This document shows, piece by piece, positions 1-5,371 of a stretch of 10,736 bases of DNA (positions are counted from its first letter, which is position 1; each line of letters starts with the position of its first letter). Where the stretch lies: positions 1 to 10,736 of the forward strand of contig JACCRL010000453.1 of the NCBI GenBank assembly GCA_013813605.1, read 5' to 3'. Position numbers and translations under genes: made by a program. The notes below the pieces were generated by a model, which had not been told where the DNA came from, made no database searches, and was given only the letters and a program-made list of their open reading frames with translations. This stretch comes from Gemmatimonadaceae bacterium (GTDB lineage Bacteria; Gemmatimonadota; Gemmatimonadetes; Gemmatimonadales; Gemmatimonadaceae).

Positions 1-881
1 ACTGGATGTTTTCAGAGCCCGCGTCACGCGTGTACGCTGCCGATGCGATCATCGAAACGCTCAGGGCCGAGCCGCAGCCGGGGCGCGTGCTGGCGTTCCC
101 GCTCGTCGATCCTCCTTCGCCCGATCCTTTTCTGACTGGCGATGCTCTCATGTCCCACAAGATTCGGAACGTGATGGGCTATCACGGCAACCAACTCGGC
201 CGCTTCAACACTCTCATGGGTAAGGACCAGGATTACAACCAGCTGTTCAACCCCAACTTCCTGCAGCTCACCAACACGAAGTTTCTGCTCACCAACAATA
301 ACGAGCTTCCGTTCGTGGCCAACATCGCGCTGGTTAAGGGCCCGGTGAAAAACGCCGCTGGAGATCAGACCTGGCTGTACAAGCTCACTGCGTCGAATCC
401 GTATGCCTGGGTTACGCCGGTTTCGGTCAAAGCGCCTGACGCCGAGGTGCTCGCGACGGTGCTGGATCCGAGATTCGACGTCCGGCGCGCGGCGCTGTTC
501 GACCCGTCCGCTGATGTCGAGGCTGCTCCCTCCGTGCAGGCGTTGCCCGAACCTCTTCCTGTGGGCGCCAGTGTCACGAGCTACGAGCCGGGAAGGGTGA
601 GTCTCGAGCTCACCGCGGCGGCTCCCGCTGGATCCGCCCTCGTGGTTTCCGAGAACTATTATCCCGGCTGGACGGCAACGGTAGACGGGAAACCCGCACG
701 CTCGGGGCGTGTGGATTACACTCTTATCGGGGTCGAGCTGCCAGCCGGTGCGCGCCGGGTGGAGCTTACCTTCCGGAGCGCCCCGTACGATAAGGGGAAG
801 GCGATAACGCTGTTCGCGCTGGCACTGGGGGCGATAGCGCTCGGCGCCGGGCTCTGGCTGGACCGGAGAGCCGTTGCCTGA
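1..881 (+). CDS. YfhO-like membrane protein, C-terminal part (5' truncated by window)
   Basis: The reading frame is open from the window's left edge (first full codon at 3) to TGA at 879-881, about 293 residues. YfhO-family proteins are large polytopic membrane proteins, commonly around 800 residues, so this is the C-terminal third; the ATG at 6 is probably not the true start. The visible part is mostly a predicted extracytoplasmic region, with a beta-rich segment containing ENYYPGW followed by VDGKPA, typical of the YfhO C-terminus. It ends in one hydrophobic helix (about residues 267-285, ITLFALALGAIALGAGLWL) and a short positive tail DRRAVA. YfhO in Firmicutes is linked to extracellular sugar transfer from a lipid carrier. 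The stop overlaps the start of a polyprenol-phosphate sugar synthase by 8 nt, which fits a lipid-linked glycosylation role. The family call is good; the exact acceptor and sugar cannot be told. Confidence 0.8.
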   Translation, partial: WMFSEPASRVYAADAIIETLRAEPQPGRVLAFPLVDPPSPDPFLTGDALMSHKIRNVMGYHGNQLGRFNTLMGKDQDYNQLFNPNFLQLTNTKFLLTNNNELPFVANIALVKGPVKNAAGDQTWLYKLTASNPYAWVTPVSVKAPDAEVLATVLDPRFDVRRAALFDPSADVEAAPSVQALPEPLPVGASVTSYEPGRVSLELTAAAPAGSALVVSENYYPGWTATVDGKPARSGRVDYTLIGVELPAGARRVELTFRSAPYDKGKAITLFALALGAIALGAGLWLDRRAVA

Positions 882-1596
882 CCGCGCCCTCGTTATCATC
901 CCGACCTACAACGAGCGGAACAACATCGCGCGATTGATCCCGGCGGTGCTGGCACAGGACGCGAGCCTGGAGATTCTGGTCGTGGACGACGGGTCGCCGG
1001 ACGGCACCGGAGCCATTGTCAGCGCCATCGCCAACTCCAATCCCCGCGTACACGTCCTGCATCGGGCGGGGAAGCTTGGACTCGGCACCGCCTACATCGC
1101 CGGCTTCAAGTGGGCCCTGGAGCGGAAATACGACCTGATTTTCGAGATGGACGCCGACTTCTCGCACAACCCGGATCGGCTGCCCGAATTCCTCGATGCG
1201 ATCCGCGAGGCCGACGTCGTCCTTGGATCTCGCTACCAGGACGGCCACGTAAACGTCGTGAACTGGCCCATGAGCCGGCTCATCCTGAGCTACGGCGGGA
1301 ACATCTATGCACGGGCAATCACCGGACTTCCACTGTTCGACGCGACGGGAGGGTACAAGTGCTTCCGTCGCAATGTACTTGAAACGATTGATTTAAATGC
1401 TGTACAATCAAACGGTTACGCGTTTCAGATCGAAATGTCCTTTAGGGCATGGAAGCTCGGTTTCCGCATCGTCGAGATACCTATCGTCTTTGTGGATCGC
1501 ACCGAGGGCAAGAGTAACATGTCGAAGAAGATTTTCCGGGAGGGCGTCTGGATGGTATGGCGCCTCCGGTGGTGGTCGCTCATCGGTCGGATCTGA
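874..1596 (+). CDS. Polyprenol monophosphomannose synthase-like GT2 glycosyltransferase
   Basis: This 240-residue soluble GT-A enzyme should transfer a sugar, most likely mannose from GDP-mannose, to a polyprenyl phosphate on the cytosolic membrane face. Visible motifs are IPTYNER (9-15), DDGSPDG (38-44, nucleotide binding), the metal-binding DAD in EMDADFSHNP (91-100), GSRY (118-121), TGGYKCFRR (158-166), GYAFQIEM (181-188), and the DRTEGKSNMS segment (208-217) typical of the DPM1/Ppm family. There is no C-terminal membrane domain, unlike the ArnC/CsbB type, so it is the short Dpm1-like form. The start is TTG at 874, preceded by GGAG at 865-868 with 5-nt spacing, and it overlaps the YfhO-like stop by 8 nt. 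The stop TGA shares its A with the dapF ATG. Mannose is inferred; glucose or another sugar is possible. A locally AT-rich stretch (1379-1412) inside the gene looks like a promoter. Confidence 0.88.
   Translation: MPDRALVIIPTYNERNNIARLIPAVLAQDASLEILVVDDGSPDGTGAIVSAIANSNPRVHVLHRAGKLGLGTAYIAGFKWALERKYDLIFEMDADFSHNPDRLPEFLDAIREADVVLGSRYQDGHVNVVNWPMSRLILSYGGNIYARAITGLPLFDATGGYKCFRRNVLETIDLNAVQSNGYAFQIEMSFRAWKLGFRIVEIPIVFVDRTEGKSNMSKKIFREGVWMVWRLRWWSLIGRI
1379..1408 (+). promoter_or_regulatory. Candidate sigma70-type promoter inside the GT2 gene
   Basis: TTGAAA at 1379-1384 (5/6 to TTGACA) and TACAAT at 1403-1408 (5/6 to TATAAT) are separated by 18 nt. The segment is strikingly AT-rich within a GC-rich coding region. 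A transcript would start near 1415, about 180 nt before the dapF ATG, and could supply dapF independently of the upstream genes. The 6-bp inverted repeat TTGATT/AATCAA (1388-1393 and 1406-1411) lies across the spacer and -10 region. This rests on sequence resemblance only. Confidence 0.4.
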
Positions 1597-2426
1597 TGCC
1601 CGAATCTCTGGCTGGAAGGCAGTTCTATAAGATGTCGGGCTCCGGCAACGATTTCGTAGTTTTCGACGTCACCGATAAGGGTGCCGGGAATCTCGAGGCG
1701 GCCGGGACGATTCGGGCGCTGGCGGCCCGAGGGACCGGGGTTGGGGCCGATGGCGTTGTCTTCCTCGAGAAGGTGGCCGAGGGCAGGGTCGCCATGCGCT
1801 ACTACAACGCCGACGGAACCGTGGCGGCCCTCTGCGGGAACGCCAGCCTTTGCAGCGCGAGCCTCGCCGTCGAGTTGGGAATGACGAAGCCGGCGGGCTT
1901 CATCCTCGATACCGCAGCGGGGTCTCTTAAGGTGAGAATCCGGGATGGACTGCCGGAGATCGACCTGGAGCCGGTCACGGAGGTTTCGCCCGATGCGCTC
2001 GAAGTGACCCGTGGTGAAGGTGAAGCCAGGATCGGCTTTGCCAAGGTCGGGGTGCCGCACCTGACCCTGGCCGTCGCCGACCTCGAGGCAGTGGACGTCG
2101 CCGGCCGAGGCCTTGAGCTGCGCCACCACCCAAGTCTCAGGGAGGGGGCGAACGTGAACTTCGTCGTCCCGGGCGCCGCCGGTACCTGGGTCTATCGGAC
2201 CTACGAGCGAGGTGTGGAAGCGGAAACGCTAGCCTGCGGAACCGGTGCCGTAGCGACGGCGATCCTCCTGGCTTCCTGGGGCAAGGCGGCCGACGAAGTG
2301 GAGCTCACCACTCGCTCGGGCCTCCCGCTGACAGTGCGGTTACGAAGGGCGGGTGCGGCTTGGCACCCGTCGCTCCGCGGTCAGGGCCGGTTGGTCTTCC
2401 GGGGCACTTTGGGCGAAGCCAGCTGA
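1596..2426 (+). CDS. dapF: Diaminopimelate epimerase
   Basis: DapF interconverts LL- and meso-diaminopimelate in the cytosol, giving the precursor for lysine and peptidoglycan. From the ATG at 1596 the protein has 276 residues, the usual family length. Family signatures are FYKMSGSGNDF (10-20), GVGADG (48-53), Cys80 in the first catalytic motif LCGN, GANVNFV (184-190), and Cys214 in ETLACGTGA (210-218), the second catalytic cysteine. Oddly, the first motif reads CGNASLC where most DapF enzymes have CGNGxRC; the Cys and Asn are kept, but Gly is Ala and Arg is Leu. The start at 1596 is chosen because it overlaps the upstream stop by 1 nt (TGATG) and gives a normal N-terminus; an in-frame ATG at 1557 would add 13 residues with no family counterpart. 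No strong Shine-Dalgarno is seen, so translation may depend on coupling. Confidence 0.92.
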   Translation: MPESLAGRQFYKMSGSGNDFVVFDVTDKGAGNLEAAGTIRALAARGTGVGADGVVFLEKVAEGRVAMRYYNADGTVAALCGNASLCSASLAVELGMTKPAGFILDTAAGSLKVRIRDGLPEIDLEPVTEVSPDALEVTRGEGEARIGFAKVGVPHLTLAVADLEAVDVAGRGLELRHHPSLREGANVNFVVPGAAGTWVYRTYERGVEAETLACGTGAVATAILLASWGKAADEVELTTRSGLPLTVRLRRAGAAWHPSLRGQGRLVFRGTLGEAS

Positions 2427-2474
2427 CAGTGTGTCGGCAAGGCGGGGAGTTAATGGCGTCACCATTGCCATCTA

Positions 2475-2547
2475 GACTTCACTTTACCAAGTAGCCCGTA
2501 ACCTCTTACCTCTAAACCGATTATAAATGGCTGATCCTCGTAGGGCA
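2475..2547. repeat. Imperfect tandem repeat, copy 1
   Basis: This copy begins GACTTC, passes through a CACTT...CCAA...GTAG block, and ends with TATAAA (2522-2527) and GGCTGATCCTCGTAGGGCA (2529-2547). The last 26 bp match copy 2 closely, and the earlier part matches with gaps. The copies abut: GACTTC at 2548 begins the second. Origin and function are unknown. Confidence 0.5.
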
Positions 2548-2628
2548 GACTTCTGCACACTTATCCCCAAGGGGTAGTTTACATAATCTATCTTATACGC
2601 ATATACTGGGCTGATACTCGAAGGGGCA
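2548..2628. repeat. Imperfect tandem repeat, copy 2
   Basis: This copy begins GACTTC, contains CACTTATCCCCAAGGGGTAG (2558-2577), and ends with TATACT (2602-2607) and GGCTGATACTCGAAGGGGCA (2609-2628). Its conserved end lies exactly 80 bp from the matching end of copy 1, with about four substitutions and one inserted G in the core. It carries the better promoter-like arrangement of the two copies. Confidence 0.5.
2578..2607 (+). promoter_or_regulatory. Candidate sigma70-type promoter in repeat copy 2
   Basis: TTTACA (2578-2583, 5/6) and TATACT (2602-2607, 5/6) are 18 nt apart. Transcription would begin near 2614 and run antisense into the 3' end of the minus-strand membrane protein gene. I see no ORF with a ribosome binding site downstream, so any product would be non-coding. 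AT-rich DNA yields such matches by chance, hence low confidence. Confidence 0.3.
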
Positions 2629-2683
2629 CACGGAGGGTGACTTAGGGTTCGTTTGCGGGCAACGAGCCGGGACGATTGTTAGC

Positions 2684-3142
2684 CTAGACCGCCCTGCCGT
2701 CCGGAGCTTCGGAGTAGATCTTTCCGCCTACGATCGAGGCCAGCACGAGGTTGACCAGCCAGACCAGACTGTACGACCGCCACAGGCCCGCGGACATCAT
2801 CCCGGACGCCTGATAGCCCCAGGTGAGGATCATTCCGAAGACAAAGAAAACCAAGGCCGCATACAGAGCTGTCCGGACCCCGGGTCCAAAACGGGGCCTA
2901 ATCGCTGCATACGTCCAGACCAGCAGGATCCCTACGACGAAATCGAAAAAGACGTAAGTGGCGATCTGGCCCCCACCCATCGCCGCCATCTGATCGCCCA
3001 GGCCCGGCTTGAAGGCGTTGGCGTCGGCCTTCATCCGGTCGGCAAAGATGACCCCGTTGGACAGAAAGTCGATGATGTTGAGAACGAGGCCGGCGGCGAG
3101 GCCCCCGATCAGTACTTTCTGACGGTTCATGTTCACGGCCAT
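2684..3142 (-). CDS. Four-helix integral membrane protein, function unknown
   Basis: I do not recognise a named family for this 152-residue protein. Four hydrophobic helices are clear at roughly residues 10-32, 62-81, 91-110 and 123-142. A polar loop between helices 1 and 2 (about 34-60) is rich in Asp, Lys and a Met/Gly cluster (AAMGGG). There are no cysteines, no histidines and no obvious catalytic motif, so a structural, transport-accessory or stress role is as likely as enzymatic activity. The ATG at 3142 is chosen because a GAGGG-type ribosome site lies about 9 nt upstream; a second ATG at 3130 has none. The gene begins 35 nt after the stop of the TPR-like gene upstream on the same strand, so the two are probably co-transcribed. 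The C-terminal tail SEAPDGRAV is predicted to be soluble. Confidence 0.78.
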   Translation of the reverse strand: MAVNMNRQKVLIGGLAAGLVLNIIDFLSNGVIFADRMKADANAFKPGLGDQMAAMGGGQIATYVFFDFVVGILLVWTYAAIRPRFGPGVRTALYAALVFFVFGMILTWGYQASGMMSAGLWRSYSLVWLVNLVLASIVGGKIYSEAPDGRAV

Positions 3143-3177
3143 GCTGCTCGCCCTCGAAGTGGGTGGATCGACGGTAG

Positions 3178-3846
3178 CTAGATCTTCATCGGCCTGGCGT
3201 TGAGCTCGCCCAGCCGGACCCGCGCCTCGGCGGCCATAGTTCCCGCGTCGTCCGCAGCCAAAGTGGTCCAGATGGCCTTTGCCTCAGCCGTTTTTCCTCC
3301 GGCTGCATAAGCCCGCGCCGCTGCCGCCAGGAACTGCTCTTTCTCGGCCGCGAAGCGGGTCGCCGCCGAAGCCATTTTATACCGTTCAGCGGCCGCAATG
3401 AAGTCCTTGAGCTCTTCATGCCCGGTGGCCTCAAGCACATAGATCGAGGGCAGCAGGTCCTCGGCGCCCGCTTTCGACTCCGCCTTCTTGAGCTCGGCCA
3501 CGCCCTCCTTGTACTTCTTCTGCTGGTAGAGGAGCTGCGCGACGAACAACCTCGCCTGAGTTCCGCTCCTTGTCCCCTCGTATCGGTTGGCGACCTTTTG
3601 AAGCTCGGTAACGGCAAGCGGGAGGTTCCCCGCCGCCGCCGAGCGACGGGCCTGGAAGTAGGCTGCCTCGGCGCGCGTCGCCTTTATTGACTGCGACCTC
3701 CGCCAGAACCAAAGGCCGCCGAAAAGGATCGCCAGCGCAAGTACTGCCCAGGTCAGCTCGCGTTTATGCAGCGTGAACCAGTCGGTCATGGAGTCGTCTT
3801 CGAGGCCCAGCGGCTGACGCTTGGCGGGAACGCGCGGTGTTGTCAT
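3178..3846 (-). CDS. Membrane-anchored TPR-like protein (YfgM/TPR_21 type)
   Basis: The 222-residue protein has a short polar N-terminus, one transmembrane helix at about 31-48 (ending FWRR), and an alpha-helical region from about 55 to 215 with TPR-like helical pairs. Examples are EAAYFQARRSAAAGNLPLAV (60-79), FVAQLLYQQKKYKEGVAELK (101-120) and AARAYAAGGKTAEAKAIW (176-193). This layout matches YfgM-like proteins of the TPR_21 type, in which a single anchor holds a periplasmic TPR domain that contacts the Sec translocon or envelope chaperones in enterobacteria. No enzyme motif is seen, so it is probably a scaffold. The ATG at 3846 lacks a good ribosome site; Met20 (ATG at 3789), just before the helix, is a reasonable alternative. 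The gene probably leads a two-gene unit with the downstream membrane protein. Confidence 0.75.
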   Translation of the reverse strand: MTTPRVPAKRQPLGLEDDSMTDWFTLHKRELTWAVLALAILFGGLWFWRRSQSIKATRAEAAYFQARRSAAAGNLPLAVTELQKVANRYEGTRSGTQARLFVAQLLYQQKKYKEGVAELKKAESKAGAEDLLPSIYVLEATGHEELKDFIAAAERYKMASAATRFAAEKEQFLAAAARAYAAGGKTAEAKAIWTTLAADDAGTMAAEARVRLGELNARPMKI

Positions 3847-3968
3847 TTATCGGAAAAGTGAAAGCTCAATGGTAATCTGCAAACAAGGTGGTACGAACGG
3901 CGCGGCAATGCGAGTAGGCCTCTCTCTCTAATTCCGCCCCGTGCACTTCGCCGCTTGGCGACGCCACT
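3847..3968. other. Intergenic spacer between two minus-strand genes
   Basis: These 122 bp presumably carry the 5' region of the TPR-like gene. A short CT/GA run (GGCCTCTCTCTCTAATT at 3928-3944) is the only simple-sequence feature. No convincing -35/-10 pair or terminator hairpin was found. Confidence 0.5.
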
Positions 3969-4229
3969 CTACCCGCCCGTCACGCTTCGAGTGCGCTTTT
4001 CGATGAATCGTTTGACCACGGGTCGCACGATCAACGAGGTTGGCAGAGCCACTATAAAGGCGATCAAGTAGTTGTGCGCCCACCGGGCAACGAAAGCGCC
4101 AGCGAATCCCGAGTTGATCGCCGTCATAGCGAAAGAGATCGTCCCTGACATGCAGAATGAAAGGAGAAGAGTCGTTGCGAGGTTGGCCTGCATTCGGGTG
4201 AGTGTTATGATGTCTGCCCGGCGCTGCAT
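3969..4229 (-). CDS. DUF2798-like small two-helix membrane protein
   Basis: The 86-residue protein has two transmembrane helices, about 17-38 and 53-71, and a basic C-terminus (VKRFIEKRTRS). The pattern SGTISFAMTAINSGF then FVARWAHNYLIAFIVALPTSLIVRPVVKRF matches my recollection of the DUF2798 family, small membrane proteins of unknown function. Start choice is uncertain: neither the ATG at 4229 nor the in-frame ATG at 4193 (Met13) has a clear ribosome site, and family members often begin close to helix 1. The gene lies about 100 nt downstream of tRNA-Arg on the same strand, so read-through transcription is possible. GC, about 55%, is below that of the right-hand operon. Confidence 0.65.
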   Translation of the reverse strand: MQRRADIITLTRMQANLATTLLLSFCMSGTISFAMTAINSGFAGAFVARWAHNYLIAFIVALPTSLIVRPVVKRFIEKRTRSVTGG

Positions 4230-4253
4230 AGGTGGTGCGTGACGATTCTGTCC

Positions 4254-4273
4254 AAATCGTCGCGAGGCGATTT
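4254..4273. repeat. Perfect-ended stem-loop between DUF2798-like gene and tRNA-Arg
   Basis: On the + strand AAATCGTC, loop GCGA, GGCGATTT gives an 8-bp stem with one G-U pair and a GNRA-type tetraloop. The minus-strand version has one C-A mismatch. It could mark the 3' end of the tRNA-Arg transcript or a leader structure for the DUF2798-like gene 25 nt downstream. No T-tract follows on either strand, so a classical intrinsic terminator is not supported. Confidence 0.4.
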
Positions 4274-4326
4274 AACCCGCTTGAGGCAAACGCGCTAACT
4301 AACGCTGCTACAAGATGTTGGGCGAG

Positions 4327-4400
4327 TGCCCCCGGGGTGACTCGAACACCCGGCCAACGGTTTAGGAAACCGCTGCTCTATCCACCTGAGCTACGAGGGC
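4327..4400 (-). tRNA. tRNA-Arg (anticodon CCU)
   Basis: The 74-nt minus-strand sequence folds as a standard cloverleaf. The acceptor stem is GCCCTCG/CGGGGGC with one G-U pair. The D arm is GCTC/GAGC, and the anticodon stem is GCGGT/ACCGT with loop TTCCTAA. The variable loop is TGGCC, and the T arm is GGGTG-TTCGAGT-CACCC. Positions 34-36 of the loop are CCT, which reads AGG arginine codons. The discriminator base is A at 4327. The CCA end is not encoded (the next bases are CTC) and must be added by the CCA-adding enzyme. Confidence 0.96.
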
Positions 4401-4411
4401 GCGAAGGTTTT

Positions 4412-4456
4412 TCAAGTTATTGCTTGCGCTGTGCTTACTCAAGCAGACGGGTATCA
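4412..4456 (-). promoter_or_regulatory. Possible tRNA-Arg promoter region with small hairpin
   Basis: The 58 nt between the acylphosphatase stop and the tRNA contain, on the minus strand, TTGAGT (4441-4436) and AATAAC (4420-4415), a weak -35/-10 pair with 15-nt spacing. TTGACC also occurs at 4456-4451. The sequence TGCTT-GAGT-AAGCA (4445-4432) can form a 5-bp hairpin. It lacks a T-run, so it is a poor terminator for the nine-gene operon upstream. Whether the tRNA has its own promoter or is cut from the operon transcript cannot be decided by eye. Confidence 0.25.
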
Positions 4457-4458
4457 GG

Positions 4459-4734
4459 TCAACGCCGGATTTCGAAAGGAGCGTTCAATTCCCCACCGGA
4501 ACCCTCCGCGATGGGAGTTACGTCGGTTACGCTCGCTCCTGGGGGACCCTTCCTCAACGCTTTCTCCAGCCGCTCCAGATCATCTGCTTCTCCCGAGGCG
4601 GCAACCTCGACACTTCCATCGCCACGGTTCATCACCCATCCGGCGAGGCGGAGCTCCCGCGCTTTCTGCCTCACGAACCAGCGAAACCCGACGCCCTGGA
4701 CCCTTCCCGTCACGAGAAGGTGCACGCTCTTCAT
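4459..4734 (-). CDS. acyP: Acylphosphatase
   Basis: This small cytosolic hydrolase splits acyl phosphates into carboxylate and phosphate. The 91-residue length is typical. The catalytic loop GRVQGVGFR (10-18) supplies Arg18, and GWVMNRGDGSVE (32-43) supplies the catalytic Asn36; these are the two signature segments of the family. The ATG at 4734 is chosen because the protein then begins MKSVHLLVTGRVQG, as in the family; a longer frame from 4803 would overlap the upstream gene without homology. It starts 7 nt after the stop of the acidic protein gene with no visible ribosome site, so translation is probably coupled. It is the last gene of the der-to-acylphosphatase operon. Confidence 0.95.
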   Translation of the reverse strand: MKSVHLLVTGRVQGVGFRWFVRQKARELRLAGWVMNRGDGSVEVAASGEADDLERLEKALRKGPPGASVTDVTPIAEGSGGELNAPFEIRR

Positions 4735-4741
4735 GCTGGTG

Positions 4742-5371
4742 TCAGCGGCGCACGCCGAGCAGTGCTGCCAGCGTCGCCGCGATTGTTGCCTGGTCGGTGA
4801 CAAGCTCTGCCGATGGCACGCTCAGCTCACCGGAGCGGATGCGCTCGGCTATCTGGTCCAGCGCGGCGGCAATCGCCTGGGCGGCGCTTTGTCGAGTATC
4901 GCGCCCGTGCGCGGGAGTGCCCTGCCAGTCGGTTGCGGCCCAGTCGTTGCGCGCTTGCTCGGCACCTTCGCCGAGTGCCCCCGCCGATCTCCAGTCGTAA
5001 CCCTGCCAGTCGGTCTGTCCCCAACCCGGCTCCTCGCCACTCGTCCGAGGCTGAGAAAAGCTCGGGCTGGCCGGTGCCGCTTCCTCTGTCTCCTCGCCCG
5101 AGTCCATGAAATGCTCGATCGGCGGCGGGTATCCGGCATCGTCGTAGCTTTCGCCGCCATCTTCGTCAGCGAGAAAATCCTCGATCGGCGGATAGGAAGC
5201 CATCGCCGCGAGTGACGGCTCGGCGCCCGAAGACCGAGGAGGCTCATGCGCGACGCTCCTTCCCGGAACGAATGGAGGCTGGATCTCGAACTTCCCGGCA
5301 GCCCCTTGTGAGTCGCTCCCCTGCCCCGGTATCGGAACGTACGGTCTCGTCGAAGGTCGCATCATCGTCAT
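4742..5371 (-). CDS. Acidic low-complexity protein with DW and YPP-IE-F repeats, unknown function
   Basis: I recognise no family. The 209 residues fall into three parts. The first, 1-58, is Pro/Ser/Gly-rich and probably disordered. The second, 59-152, is acidic and repetitive: YPPIEDFLADEDG (60-72) recurs as YPPPIEHFMDSGE (81-93), followed by four Asp-Trp pairs (121-122, 126-127, 143-144, 148-149), two of them in TDWQG. The third, about 160-207, is helical (AAQAIAAALDQIAERIRSGE, then a second Ala/Leu-rich helix). There is no signal peptide or membrane helix. Short aromatic-acidic repeats usually mediate binding, so a scaffold or adaptor role is a guess. ATG at 5371 overlaps the pcm stop (ATGA). 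The ATGs at 5365 and 5362 are better placed behind AGGG at 5375-5372 and may be the true start. It sits between pcm and acylphosphatase in the operon. Confidence 0.8.
   Translation of the reverse strand: MTMMRPSTRPYVPIPGQGSDSQGAAGKFEIQPPFVPGRSVAHEPPRSSGAEPSLAAMASYPPIEDFLADEDGGESYDDAGYPPPIEHFMDSGEETEEAAPASPSFSQPRTSGEEPGWGQTDWQGYDWRSAGALGEGAEQARNDWAATDWQGTPAHGRDTRQSAAQAIAAALDQIAERIRSGELSVPSAELVTDQATIAATLAALLGVRR

Larger units (their letters stand above)
2427..2683. other. AT-richer convergent intergenic region, no gene recognised
   Basis: These 257 bp separate dapF (+) from a minus-strand membrane protein gene. GC is about 46% across 2461-2640, well below the flanking genes. I find no convincing ORF, tRNA or hairpin followed by a T-tract, so the terminator expected between two converging genes is not visible. 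A short inverted repeat, AATGG/CCATT with a 5-nt loop, lies at about 2452-2466, just after dapF, without a T-run. The main content is a pair of diverged tandem repeats (2475-2628) that include a promoter-like sequence. Confidence 0.7.

Noticed and set aside
24..899. Long minus-strand open frame antisense to the YfhO-like gene
   Set aside because: It lies opposite a clear coding frame, is rich in Arg/His/Gly with no domain, and has the typical look of a GC-rich shadow frame.
1557..1595. In-frame ATG 39 nt upstream of the chosen dapF start
   Set aside because: It adds 13 residues with no family counterpart and overlaps the upstream gene by 40 nt; the 1-nt stop/start overlap at 1596 is the more natural arrangement.
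2427..2470. Intrinsic terminator after dapF
   Set aside because: The only inverted repeat (AATGG/CCATT) has a 5-bp stem and no following T-run.
2561..2601. Two DnaA-box-like 9-mers (TTATCCCCA at 2561, TTATACGCA at 2593) in an AT-rich gap, suggesting a replication origin
   Set aside because: Each has a mismatch to the TTWTNCACA consensus, there are only two, and no dnaA, dnaN, gyrase or parAB genes are nearby. They fall within the tandem repeat, which explains their similarity.
4327..4400. tRNA-Arg as an attachment site of an integrated element
   Set aside because: No integrase and no duplicated tRNA 3' end were found in the window; the genes on both sides look chromosomal.
4232..5215. 327-residue + strand open frame crossing the tRNA, acylphosphatase and the acidic protein gene
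   Set aside because: It runs antisense through a certain tRNA and a certain enzyme gene, and its sequence is Arg/Ser/Pro-rich without any motif.
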